This document shows, piece by piece, positions 8,751-19,309 of a stretch of DNA of 64,000 nucleotides (position 1 is its first letter; each line of letters opens with the position of its first letter). Location: assembly GCF_964204645.1 (NCBI RefSeq), contig NC_134027.1, positions 23,176,485 to 23,240,484 on the forward strand, written 5' to 3'. The notes beneath the pieces are model-generated. The model was not told the origin of the DNA. It did no database searches and saw only the letters and a list, made by a program, of their open reading frames with translations. The DNA is from Tubulanus polymorphus. Lineage: Eukaryota; Nemertea; Palaeonemertea; Tubulaniformes; Tubulanidae. The position numbers and the translations under genes are program-made.

Positions 8751-11700
8751 CTGAAACATATTTGTTTATTATAAGAAAAATGATAGCAGAGCACGGGCGG
8801 AAATGTGTGGAATATACGTACGTGAATATGTGGGGTCATGCAGCTCATAAGTCTTAGAATAATCTGTAAAGGATAGAAAACGCTTTCATGAGTACTTACG
8901 ATATTCAAGTACATTAAAAGATACTCAAGACACGCCCTGTTAAAACGTAATGCCATTTCCAAAAATAACTGATTAGACATGCTTGGAATTTGTACTATCT
9001 ACCAATATTGTGTACTTGAATTAAAAACAATTGTAAAGAAAATACTTCCAATTCAAACCATAGAAAAGTTTCCAGAGGCGGTCCCACAGGTCCCCGCATT
9101 GTTGGACAGATTTTATCATTTCCTAAGCTAAAACCTTTAGTCGCGTGATTAATTGTCGTTTATCCCTCTTTTGGCACAAAATTCAAATTTATGAATCGTT
9201 ATCGATTTTCAATGATCAAACTGAATCTTCTTGCCTGAGGACAAAGTATTTGCATGTAATATTATCACTCATTCCTCTTGATACAAATCTTAGCGTGATA
9301 CCTATTCCTTTCACTTGAAATTGACAAAACTTTTCGAAATATTGTGTCTTAATATTTTACTATTTTCTTTACTGCTTTGCACAAATAAAAATCTATCGAT
9401 TAATCGAGATTATCTTATCAATGATACTCAGTACTCAGTATTGATAACCCGCGAAAACATATATATTATTAGTTCTTTTACTCATTTCTACGAAGAATCA
9501 GTTTTACCTTTTGATGAAACTTTAGCTTTAGTTTGCCTGAAATAAAAGCATTTATTTTAACGTGGCATTTTGTCAATTGCAAGTTTGGCAAATATCAATC
9601 AAGTTCACCGAAATTGGTCGATTCGAGGAAATAATGGGATTCGAACCTACTCAGATATTAAGTCTATTAACTAGGAACAATTATGTTCAGAGCCCGTGGT
9701 GAACATTCTGCTCTTTGAAACATCATCAAATCGTCCTTATTTTGTGGCCATACGTGATTTTGACAAAATCAAGTGCTGGATTTTCTCGTTTGATGGCGCT
9801 ATTCAGAACCGGAATATGTTTATTTTTTAAATATTTTATATGAAATATCGTAAACTCTACGTACCCAATGATTGGTGAGAGAGTAATAAAAAACATCATT
9901 GCTTTGTATGGTGTTGTACACGGATCTAAATTCGCCTCTTTTAGCTTAATCTGTTTGTTTTTTATGACATTTAGAGTGATTTCTAGGCCTTTGAATTTAT
10001 AATTTGTCACATCCAATGCATCATGAGCATCATGAGGATACATTTTAAAGGATTAAGCGTGACGACGTATAGTAAAAGAGTTGAATTTTGTCGAAACCCG
10101 TATAGTAAATATTCCTGTTTATAGAAACCCGAAAACAGTATCATTCCGTGTCATCAATTGGTGGTTCATACCTAAGCTATAGTATCAAGCAGATATAGAT
10201 AGAATAGATTGATATAGCTAGTTGGTGCGAGATAAAGGGACAGCAGATGATTTAATGAAAACTTACGGTTGATTCGATTCGTGCTTAACGACAAGACCTC
10301 CGTTTCTGAGTTGTCTTGTTATATAAACAAGTGCGAGCAAGAACATCACGACCAGAACGAACGACGTGCTACCAAGAATCACACCGGCAATCATTAGGGG
10401 ATTAACTGTTATGGCGTCACTCCACTTGCCACCAACTGAATAGAGAAATGACATTCAAATGAGATGCAAATCCATTATCTTTGAGAGGCATGAGATTCGC
10501 TGAGGAAGCACTACTAGATTCAGAATAAAACCTAAAAATCTAATAGAACACGGCAAAAACTTAAATCAGACACCCAACTCAGTGTCACTGATACAGCAGT
10601 CTTTGAGACGATTGTTAGATTTGACGGTGTTTTTGGAGGTCCTAAAAACAAAAGCGAATAAAAAGACAAGACGGTACGCGTTATTTCTGCAAAGATAACA
10701 AAGTTATAAAAAAAAGAATATTCTTTTGAGATGGAATTTTGTAGGAATCATTTTACATTCACGTTTCAGCCATGATATTTCAAATTAACTTCATCGATGA
10801 CCAAATAACTAGTACACATAATCGGCAAATGAAAAAAATGTTTTGAAAACTCCATGTCTGGAAATAAACGTCTAATGCTCCAGAACTTACCGAATTCTAT
10901 GAGTTTTAATGTAATTTCTAAGCTACCAATGGAATGCTTCAGTTGACACGAATGAAATCCATAATCGGACGCCTGAACTGATTCCAAAATAACCTTCCAG
11001 TACATTTTTACCGGGGTTGACCAAATTCCCTTGGATGTTAAATTGGAGCTGCAATTTATAGTTGTCGTTGACGGATTTGCATCGTAGATTATCGTGAATT
11101 CAGCACTTTCTCCTAATCTCGCTGTGACGGGTTCGAGTTCTCTTGAGAGCCTTGGTGCATCTATGGGGAAAAAAGGGATATCGTTCATACAACATATCTT
11201 CTGTCTGGATCGCTATGACATTTCTCCACGGTTCAATATTTCACTTAACATATGATTGGAAATAAGTTGTCTGGGAAGCAGAAATCTGGCATAAGTCAAA
11301 TCCATCAAAATGCGACATCAAAATTAGTTTTCAACAGCGGGAGACGTTTAATGTTTTAGATCGATGTCCTCTCGAATTGTCAATTATTTAGGTATCATCG
11401 CATTTGCATCCAGATATTTACTATAAGAATTATTTTTAGCTAGTACGTCAATTGTCATGAGTAAACACTTGTTAACCTGTCCATTTATAGATGCTCTTAA
11501 TGAAAATGAAGTTTTGGGTCCGGTTACTTACATTGAACATCGACAGTAGCAATATTACTGATAGTAAAACCCGCTGTATTTGTTACTTGACATCTGTATC
11601 GCCCTGAATAAGCTTTTGATAAATTGTCCAGGTTGAGATGATCCTTTCTGGATTCAGTTGATTCAATTGATTTCCAGACACCCGATATAGCTGAGAATTG

Positions 11701-14700
11701 CCAGCGAAAAGTGTAATTGCTAGGATTACCATCGGTTGCAGAACAGTTAAACCGAATTGAACCGCCTTTTCTTACTACACTTTTTAATGGTGTCAACGAA
11801 ACGGAATCGGCGGGATCTGTAAAACAAGACACAGCCACTTTGCTTTTTAACGTAAGACCACTCGGAATATATCGAACTGCCATCATCTGAAATAATGCAT
11901 CATTTTCATGCAAAATCAATCATAAGATAAATATGTAATGATAATTACTCAAATTGGAATGATTAGATAAACACCACTAAAGATTACACAGTACGGACAA
12001 TGAAGCGTTTTTGGTGACACTATTGACAGGTTGGCGGTTCTGATAAGCTGTATATCTATATTGTCTTCCATTTTTATCCTTATCAGTTGGTACTATTATA
12101 GACTACTAGAGCAATTGTGAGGTTCGGGTTTATGATTGGTTGCTCTGATATAGGCGTTGACGCCAAAGTAGGCCGGTTAAGTTGTCAGGGCTTAGACTTA
12201 AAACCGATCTAAGACTAACTTAGTTCTATATCCAATCTAACAACTGTTGGATATAAGATCACATTTTGGTCTCACGTATAGACGATGGAACTGGTCTCTG
12301 AGCTGTTACCGAACTTACAGTGAACGATAACTGTTGTATCTTTATATAGATTTCCAGTTTGACATCTGTATCGAGCCTGATTCATGGTTTTAATTGCAGT
12401 AATCGATAATGTACTAGTAGCCACAAACCCGTGATAGGCTGCACTAGTTTTACTCGTAGCTGGTTGAGGGTCAAGTATGTGTCCATGTTGTAGAGGAATA
12501 TGTGAACCACTGAATCTGTACAGCCGGGTTTGACGAGTCAGTTCTACACTCTGTTACGAGTTTATTTGTAGGCTACATTGAACAATTTGACAGAATCGAA
12601 AAAAATCAAATGTTTGGTAAACGTGTTGTGTCTAAACTTACAGTGAACGGTAATTGTTGTATCTTTGTAAAGATTTCCAGTTTGACATCTGTATCGAGCC
12701 TGATTCATAGTTTTAGTTGCAGTAATAGATAATGTACTAGTAGCCATGAACCCGTGATTGGCTGCACTAGTTCGATTCGTAGCTGGTTGGGAGTCAACTG
12801 GTGTCCATGTTGTAGTGTAATATGTGAACCACTGAATCTGTACAGCCGGGTTTGACGAGTCAGTTTTACATTCCAACTGTTGATTATTGTTTTCTAATAC
12901 ATAATCTGCCGGTTTCTTCATCATCGTCAGTGTTGTTGCTTGAACTGGAAATAATTAGTTTTCATTAAATTGTCAAAATCCGGGGATATTGACGAAACAG
13001 AAATTAGTCAAAGGTGGTAGAACAACATTCACTCCATGAGCAGTACTTACAGTTGACAATTAATTGAACTTTATTAGAATTCATTTGTGTTGGTATACCA
13101 GCCCCAGTAGCTGTACATTGATATTCTGCCCGGTTATCTGTTTTATTGACGGATTTTGAATATGTAAAAGGACTGACTCCTTGTTTCACAGTGCTGCCCC
13201 CTTGTATTCTAGTTATGACTAGGTTTGGTGCCGGGTTACCCCCTGTAGCTGTACACGTTAAGTCAACAGATGCAGATTCCTGAACGGGTGACGTCGGTCC
13301 TTGTAATGTAACACCACTGGGCGGGTCTGAAATGAAGTAAAATAAGGATTGACCCGAACTGGAACCAAATTCACTTCTTGGAATAATAGTTATGAAACTA
13401 TCTGAGCACTTACAGTTGACAGTTAATTTCACTTTATTAGAAATCATTGGTGTTGATATACCAGCCCCAGTAGCTGTACATTGATATTCTGCCTGGTTAT
13501 CCGTTTTAGTGACGGATGTTGAATATGTCAGGGGACTAACTCCCTGTTTGACAGTGCTGCCACCTGGTGTTCTGGTAATGGCGAGGTTTGGTACCGGGTT
13601 ACCCCCTGTAGCTGTACACGTTAAGTTAACATATGTTGAGTCCTGAACGGGTGACGTCGGTCCTAATGTAACATTACTTGGTGGGTCTTAAATGAAGTAA
13701 AATAAAGATCGGCCAATATTACTTATAATTTCGAGAAATGAAATACTTCGGGTGTTGGAGCGATTATGTATATCTATGTGTTAGTTGATTTCAATAGGTC
13801 TACCCATGGATATTTCAATCGCCTGTCAATCACAGGGACCTGTTTCGCTTGAATCTGGGTTAAGTTAAATTGTGGGTGTAAAAAATCAAAGAAATAATCG
13901 GTATCAAAGCCACTCGCTATGCGACTTTGTCTCTTCCAATCTTCCCGCCATTTGGATTCATTTTTGTGAGTACTCAATTTCATATTCTCGTCGAATTCTT
14001 AAGATATTTTTCTTCCGGTTTATGAGTCATTATTATCGCTTATCGCTGATAGATATATGTTTCGATAATGACAAAATTTGAAACGTCAACATCATGTACA
14101 AACAAGCGCATGAGTTTTCGTTCAACGGCTCCGTGATCTTTATGACATTTTTTATCTAAACTGCAAAAACGATCAACTATTTGAAAAATGACATGTTTGA
14201 TACTAGTTCTAAGTGTGATCGAATGATTTTAAGTGAAGAGTAAAGTGACCACGTGTTTATGAAATACTTACGTAGAACATCGATAGTAATACTACCAGTG
14301 ACTGATCCTGCTATATTCGATACTGTACATGTATAAACACCTGAATCAGTTCTACTGATTCGTGTAAAACGTGTAATGTGAGTTTATTATTAGATTGTCC
14401 TGATAGATTGACACCACTCCATCTATACTTCAGTCCCGTAGCTCCAGACTGTGAACCGTTACATGTGATTGTTAATGGTGAATTCTCCTGTACTGTGACG
14501 ATGTTGTTGATCGCGGTGTTTGGTTGAGATGTTAGAACTGGTCCACGCGGGGGTGCTGTAAATTTGAAACCATGTAGAACTACATAGAACTGGAATTGCA
14601 TAGTGTCTGAATATATGAAACTTAGATAGAAAATATAAAAAGCCAGCAGGAGAAACGTAGGATGAGAAATTTCCTATCATGCTCCCAGAACAGCTGTAGA

Positions 14701-16119
14701 TTTTGAAAATCAATTGAACCAATTCATCAACGTCGGCGGCTATGAATATTTCAACGTTGTCGAATAGATTACGATTATAATTCGGCACGATTTTCTAATC
14801 TCAATTAATAGAACTAAAGTAATGAGTATTCCGTGAGGAATTCAAAAAGTAACAATCGATTTCAGTTACAAAGAGCAGCTGGTGAATTGGATTGAAAATG
14901 ACCGATGATTCATTAATTATTTATCATTTTTGTCATTTTGATATCATTCAATCGTTTTTCATTCTCACCTACTACAGTAAGTACTGTTCTAGTATTTCGG
15001 AAAGAGTTCATGTAGTTACATGCCCATGTCCCAGCATCAATCATCGGTACATTAGTGATACGCAAACCATAACGTCCAGCTGTGACGTCACATAGTCCAG
15101 TGTACCGGGATTCACTGATAGCGCCACGAGGACAGTTTGTTTTATCAAACGCATACTGTACAGTAGGGATACTGAATGTCATTCTGTGACCGCAGAAATT
15201 TCTACTGGGTGGTGAAACCTGACATTGTACGACAGTGGTGCCACCTAGTTTTACAACTGCTGGTGTTACAACCATCGTGAATGTCGTATCCGCTGCGTCT
15301 ATACAGTTCTGCTGTTGACCTAAACAAGAAGAATAAACAAGAATTTTGGTCGGGCGATATAGCAATTCTCTTTTTAACATATCAGAGACCATGGCAAATT
15401 ACTACTTTACTCATTAACACCAAGAGCAGTTCCCAAGGGCATCGCCGCGGGTCGGGGGCCTGAACGAGGAAACTAAGTCAAAAAATAAGTTCCGATTTAT
15501 TCGTCATAAAAGACTTTATTTCTGTCTTTTCGTTTTTAATTCTTGAATTCGCTTAAAATGCCCGAAAAAATATATTGCAGAGAATTCAATTTGTTTCGAA
15601 GGAACCCCGTACCGCCAATCGCCTTTCGCCTTCGGCGCTTGTGTTCCGGATATTCCCAATTCCAACCTTCCTGCGGGAAATCCTTGAAAGGACCATGGTT
15701 CAATAGTAGTTAATCGAGTTAAACCTTCACAATTTATTATCACTTCTTGGTCTACATTTTAGCTCATCAGTTATTCTAGTCTTTTATTTTGATTAAACAG
15801 GATAGAATCAGATTTGATTATCAATCGTCTCATGATACGTTCGTTCAATGCGTTAATTTTTATAGAACCCTCTTTTTTATTCTGTTTACCGTTTATTTCT
15901 GTGTACATCATTACACACATGAACAGACTCATGAGCAGATTTTCCTGCAATTTGAAAAAAGGCAAAAATGGCAAAAGGTGTTACTATCTAAACTGTTCGA
16001 CAAACCCAAAAAGGGCTGCCGCTCATGCAGTAACCACATTTGTGGCTCATATTTGTCGACATATCAATAATAATTTGGAACTGTATGTACAATAAAAAAA
16101 TTCTTACCTTCAGAAACAT
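8706..16119 (-). CDS. IgSF transmembrane receptor, copy 1 (probably damaged)
   Basis: Exons from the 5' end: 16108-16119 (MFLK), 15890-15944 (rest of signal peptide), 14969-15319 (Ig1), 14272-14555 (Ig2), 13414-13686 and 13051-13326 (two Ig of one type), 12642-12944 (Ig5), 11532-11816 (Ig6), 10891-11160 (Ig7), 10267-10435 (membrane segment), 9508-9536, 8822-8863 and 8706-8750 (cytoplasmic tail). Every exon ends in GT and follows AG, and all Ig exons are phase 1-1. Ig2 is 284 bases instead of 276 in the other copies because of an 8-base insertion near 14372-14379, which shifts the frame; skipping the exon would restore it. A pseudo-exon (12319-12545) repeats Ig5, and the FN3 exon is reduced to 10567-10640. 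The last exon is unknown. Ligand and function are unknown; the architecture suggests a surface adhesion or recognition receptor. Confidence 0.75.
8822..8863 (-). CDS. IgSF copy 1, tail exon DYSKTYELH
   Basis: 42 bases, phase 1-1, encoding DYSKTYELHDPTYS; three tyrosines. Acceptor TTTACAG, donor GTACGT as in copy 3. Confidence 0.6.
9508..9536 (-). CDS. IgSF copy 1, short juxtamembrane exon
   Basis: 29 bases encoding QTKAKVSSK, acceptor TTTCAG, donor GTAAAA. Aligns with 23-base exons in copies 2 (19563-19585) and 3 (27826-27848) and is exactly two codons longer, so the phase is kept. Confidence 0.6.
10267..10435 (-). CDS. IgSF copy 1, transmembrane exon
   Basis: Encodes VGGKWSDAITVNPLMIAG followed by a run of about 23 hydrophobic residues (VILGSTSFVLVVMFLLALVY) and the basic stop-transfer RQLRN. 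169 bases, phase 1 to 2. Homologous exons at 19899-20058 and 28558-28693 keep SFVLVVI and LLRN. Confidence 0.8.
10567..10640 (-). pseudogene. IgSF copy 1, truncated FN3 exon
   Basis: Starts correctly after TTTTTAG with PPKTPSNLTIVSKTA and VSVTLSWVSD, matching the first quarter of the FN3 exon of copy 3 (29052-29357), then breaks off. Because Ig7 and the membrane exon have compatible phases, a transcript without FN3 stays in frame. Confidence 0.7.
10891..11160 (-). CDS. IgSF copy 1, Ig domain 7
   Basis: 270 bases, phase 1-1, open. Contains LGESAEFTIIYDANP, TINCSSN and ASDYGFHSCQLKHSIGSLE. The first Cys sits later than usual, a trait shared by all copies. Confidence 0.75.
11532..11816 (-). CDS. 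IgSF copy 1, Ig domain 6
   Basis: 285 bases, phase 1-1, open. Contains IRFNCSATDGNPSNYTFRW and GRYRCQVTNTAGF, then ISNIATVDVQC. Equivalent exons: 22317-22589 (broken) and 31196-31471. Confidence 0.8.
12186..12300. mobile_element. MITE, CAGGGGC family, copy 2 (diverged)
   Basis: Shares CAGGGCTTAGACTTAA on the left, CTAAGACTAACTTAGTTCTATA in part, and GGAACTGGTCTCTG on the right with the copies at 6729 and 35417. Lies in an intron of IgSF copy 1. Confidence 0.6.
12319..12545 (-). pseudogene. pseudo-exon, duplicate of Ig domain 5
   Basis: Keeps CRTDSSNPAVQIQWFTY and the donor GTAAG, but after TTTWTH-like residues one extra base brings in a stop, a second stop follows, and the 5' part with the acceptor is missing. 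It is flanked on its left by the MITE at 12186-12300, which may have accompanied the event. Confidence 0.7.
12642..12944 (-). CDS. IgSF copy 1, Ig domain 5 (copy-specific)
   Basis: 303 bases, phase 1-1. Contains QQLECKTDSSNPAVQIQWF and ARYRCQTGNLYKD. No equivalent was found in copies 2 and 3, so it was gained in copy 1 or lost in the others. A damaged repeat follows at 12319-12545. Confidence 0.75.
13051..13326 (-). CDS. IgSF copy 1, Ig domain 4 (duplicate of domain 3)
   Basis: 276 bases, phase 1-1. Contains GPTSPVQESASVDLTCTATG and RAEYQCTATGAGIPT. Close to exon 13414-13686 along its whole length including flanking intron, so it arose by local exon duplication; copies 2 and 3 have a single exon of this type. 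Confidence 0.8.
13414..13686 (-). CDS. IgSF copy 1, Ig domain 3
   Basis: 273 bases, phase 1-1, fully open. Contains GPTSPVQDSTYVNLTCTATG and AEYQCTATGAGISTP. One codon shorter than its sister exon 13051-13326. The acceptor is TTTAAG rather than TTTCAG. Confidence 0.75.
14272..14555 (-). CDS. IgSF copy 1, Ig domain 2 with 8-bp frameshift
   Basis: Starts APPRGPVLTSQPN, reaches the B-strand motif LTITCNGSQSG and KYRWSG, then shifts frame after NNKLT. Compared with copy 3, eight bases (GTGTAATG on the plus strand) are inserted, an imperfect repeat of the neighbouring CGTGTAAAAC. Downstream of the shift the original frame still encodes DSGVYTCTVSN. Length 284 versus 276 in copies 2 and 3. Confidence 0.75.
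14969..15319 (-). CDS. IgSF copy 1, Ig domain 1
   Basis: 351 bases, phase 1-1. N-terminal V-like domain: begins GQQQNCIDAAD, has VQCQVSPPS (B-strand Cys) and ends DAGTWACNYMNSF (F-strand Cys). Extra Cys at NFCG, TNCPR and LCDV suggest additional disulphides. Same length in copy 3. Confidence 0.8.
15890..15944 (-). CDS. IgSF copy 1, signal peptide exon
   Basis: Encodes ENLLMSLFMCVMMYTEIN, a hydrophobic signal-peptide core, ending phase 1 at donor GTAAAC. Acceptor is TTGCAG. Confidence 0.75.
16108..16119 (-). CDS. IgSF copy 1, exon 1 (start codon)
   Basis: Encodes MFLK and splices at AAG with donor GTAAG. Copies 2 and 3 have the same tiny exon (MFIK, MIIK) preceded by the shared context AGC-AGC or similar, which fixes the start codon. 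Confidence 0.75.
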
Positions 16120-17478
16120 GCTGCTTACATACGTACGTACAAGAATCCTTCAATGAAAATAGGCGTTTTTAAGGAAAATGTACAGTGGCAATTTTCTAAT
16201 GGCAGCGGTAACACCTGACAATAATATCTGGTTTGAATCTCGAAACTTCGTGTCTTTTGAATTAATTTCTGATTGAATAAGTTCGCCATTTTAAAACATA
16301 AATCCGTGTATAGTGGGTTTCTATCTTATTATCTGTTCTCCACGCCTGACCGCTGTTATTTTACTAAAATGGTAGTGGTTTTTATTAAAGTACATTTCCC
16401 AGCTTGTTTAAACTTTAGATATTCGCTTCAAATTAAGGTAACACTGCCCCTGTTCCGTTGCCCCTTCTTCAGATAATAACGAAAAGTTCCTTCATTGATG
16501 CAGTAACTTCTGCGATTAAAGTTAAGCCCGTAGATGAGGAAACACCAAAAAATGAAAGTTTGTGTATGACGTGTGTTCATTATTATGATAAATGAAGACA
16601 ACGCCAAAGCGAAAGTGCGCAAAAGCTTTTTTCCCCAATATACGTCAATGTATATGCGTCAAAAGATCTACTACTTACCAGAAAAAAATATTTGAATCGC
16701 AGATCAGTTGAAGACAGTGTTCCCGCAGTACGGAGATGAATGTTTTAAAAGATCTCATCCGACCAGGAAGAATTATACAAGGATATTGATAAAGTTGCGT
16801 GGTACAAAACCACGAAAACATGAATTCAAGGGAAGAGATAAGTTTTAATCAATAAAGGCTACAGTCATTAAGTGGGTGGGTGTACGTAAATAATTCGTGC
16901 CCTTGTGTTTTATGTTTAGAAAAACAACGAAAAGAAATATGGAAGTTCAACTTGTGATATGAATGAATAAGAATGCCAAATATAGTATCTTACCAAGACT
17001 GATGAAAAATAAACATTTCATTACCGATCTAAGGTCGAAGGTAAAACAGCACGGGTAATTTCCATACTGAGGGCCTAGTATGGTGGCTCATTGGGGACAT
17101 TAAAAAGGAAACGATTTGAGACTCAAACGCCTTCATTTCTTTTTTAAACTCAAAATCAAAAAACGCAACGTTCAATCCAGCTTTTTGTTTTAACGTCGCG
17201 TTAAACAAGATCATTTGTAGTTTTGGGTCGCCTTAAAAATTATTCTATGAATCCAGCGAGAATGCATAAGATGTTGCGGAATAAATTGGATTTAGACTTT
17301 GAATTGATTAACGTATGTAGTGAGAAAAGAAACTTGAGTTTCCCCAGAATGGTGACGTAGAACAATATGGTGGGTTAATCATCAATAAACAATTTTAATA
17401 ATGATGACAGTCTATTTATATATCAGTGGTATTCTATGAAATTCATAGCCCTTTGAAAAAGGTTGTAATAGTAATCAT
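16120..17478. other. intergenic between IgSF copies 1 and 2
   Basis: No gene seen. 17020-17180 resembles 34790-35060 (GATCTAAGGTCG, then GCACGGGTA), the equivalent place between copy 3 and the copy 4 relic, showing that flanking DNA was duplicated with the genes. Confidence 0.5.
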
Positions 17479-18072
17479 TAGCACATGAAGGTGGTAATTC
17501 AATAAATACAAAACTAAGTTAATCAAAGCAAATATTATTCTTGATGATACGTTTCCGCTACAAATGTATGCACCTTAAATAGGACGAACATTATGCATTA
17601 GTTCGAAACATCTTGCAAATATCAACAGTACATAATGGTGCATCAAACGTTGGAGCTGGTTTCAGGTTTCATTGTTTTCCTATTTTACTGACACGATCTA
17701 TTTCCAATTTCCCAGAATAAGTACATCGTGACGGGTCATTTATTGATATTCATGAAAGATACGTGACTTTTTGTTTATGTTCTATATTCAGAAACACGTT
17801 GTTTCGCCAACAGTCTGACAGGAGACCTGACACTGCCGAAACCACCCGGGCAATGGCGTAGCCATAATTTCTAAGTATTGACATAGCAGGCCGTGGTAGT
17901 ATGCTTGAACATCGAACATTTCGTCATTACGTCAGCGAAAAGAAGTGCTTCCGAATCATTCCGAATAGCTATTTCGTTTACATCTTAACGTCTTCCTAGA
18001 GGCATGGATCGGCTTTTTGTGAGAGAAACAAAGAAAATATTAAACGAAATTAATAGATGTATCGAAATCAGG
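17479..18072. repeat. 594-bp direct repeat, unit 1
   Basis: Matches 18162-18755 at a constant offset of 683 bases with only a handful of substitutions seen (for example AATGGTG/AATTGTG, GTATTGA/GTATTTA, GTGCTT/GTACTT) and no indel. It lies in the presumed 3' flank of IgSF copy 2. Confidence 0.9.
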
Positions 18073-18161
18073 ATCAAATTGATCCCCACTCAACACAATT
18101 TACATCTTTTGTATAGGATTAACATGGACGAATCATAATATAATAATAGCCGATAATAACA

Positions 18162-18755
18162 TAGCACATGAAGGTGGTAATTCAATAAATACAAAACTAA
18201 GTTAATCAAAGCAAATATTATTCTTGATGATACGTTTCCGCTACAAATGTATGCACCTTAAATAGGACGAACATTATGCATTAGTTCGAAACATCTTGCA
18301 AATATCAACAGTACATAATTGTGCATCAAACGTTGGAGCTGGTTTCAGGTTTCATTGTTTTCCTATTTTACTGACACGATCTATTTCCAATTTCCCAGAA
18401 TAAGTACATCGTGACGGGTCATTTATTGATATTCATGAAAGATACGTGACTTTTTGTTTATGTTCTATATTCAGAAACACGTTGTTTCGCCAACAGTCTG
18501 ACAGGAGACCTGACACTGCCGAAACCACCCGGGCAATGGCGTAGCCATAATTTCTAAGTATTTACATAGCAGGCCGTGGTAGTATGCTTGAACATCGAAC
18601 ATTTCGTCATTACGTCAGCGAAAAGAAGTACTTCCGAATCATTCCGAATAGCTATTTCGTTTACATCTTAACGTCTTCCTAAAGGCATGGATCGGCTTTT
18701 TGTGAGAGAAACAAAGAAAATATTAAACGAAATTAATAGATGTATCGAAATCAGG
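18162..18755. repeat. 594-bp direct repeat, unit 2
   Basis: Second unit, separated from the first by an 89-base spacer. The near identity indicates a recent local duplication. Confidence 0.9.
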
Positions 18756-18814
18756 TCCCAGGTCGAACAGCAATACGTCACACAGCTAGAAAAAAGCAGA
18801 CGTGGGTGAACTTC

Positions 18815-18960
18815 AGGTTTTGTAGTAACAAAGTAGTCGACTTAATGTCGGAGCTAATAATCGATCGCGCTTTGCTGTTTTCCGGACCATTTTTGACTTA
18901 ATTGACATGATTCAGTTTTACTTAGATCGCAAATAGTCGATAACTCCGCTCGCCGAAGTT
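18815..18960. mobile_element. MITE, TAGTCGACT family, copy 2
   Basis: Contains AGTAGTCGACTTAATGTCGGAGCT on the left in part and AATAGTCGATAACTCCG with CCGAAGT on the right, as in the element at 42297-42525. Confidence 0.55.
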
Positions 18961-19020
18961 TATAGTTAAGCTTTTTACGTAGTCGTCTCTGCATCGCCTA
19001 AAAGATATCTTTCTTAATAA

Positions 19021-19309
19021 CATCCTCCCTCGGGATGATTTCGAACCTGATGGCTTCGCTTTGACTCAACCACGGCACGAAACCCTACCACATTGGGCCA
19101 CAGGTACACGCAGGTTTGCCGCACGAAAACTTGCGGCACCAATCAGATTTCCCGTTGTATAATCGCCGAGACAAATTCCGCAGATAAATTATAAATTGAC
19201 TATGATAAAACTTGAATTCTGGTTGGCTAATATTTACATCATCTATGTTGCGCATTCAGCCCTGTCAGTCTTGAAACAATTAGGTTCGAAATCTAGCCGA
19301 GGGAGGATG
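19021..19309. mobile_element. palindromic MITE with B-box-like arms, diverged copy
   Basis: Starts CATCCTCC with TTCGAACCTGATGGC, ends AGGTTCGAAATC...GGGAGGATG. The interior shares CACGGCACGAAACCCT and TTGCGGCACCAATCAGAT-like sequence with the copies at 45441 and 63082. No clear target duplication. Confidence 0.65.

Noticed and set aside
9315-9545. Hydrophobic 76-codon frame on the plus strand
   Set aside because: Begins at a TTG, AT-rich, and overlaps antisense the IgSF copy 1 microexon at 9508-9536, which is supported by two paralogues.
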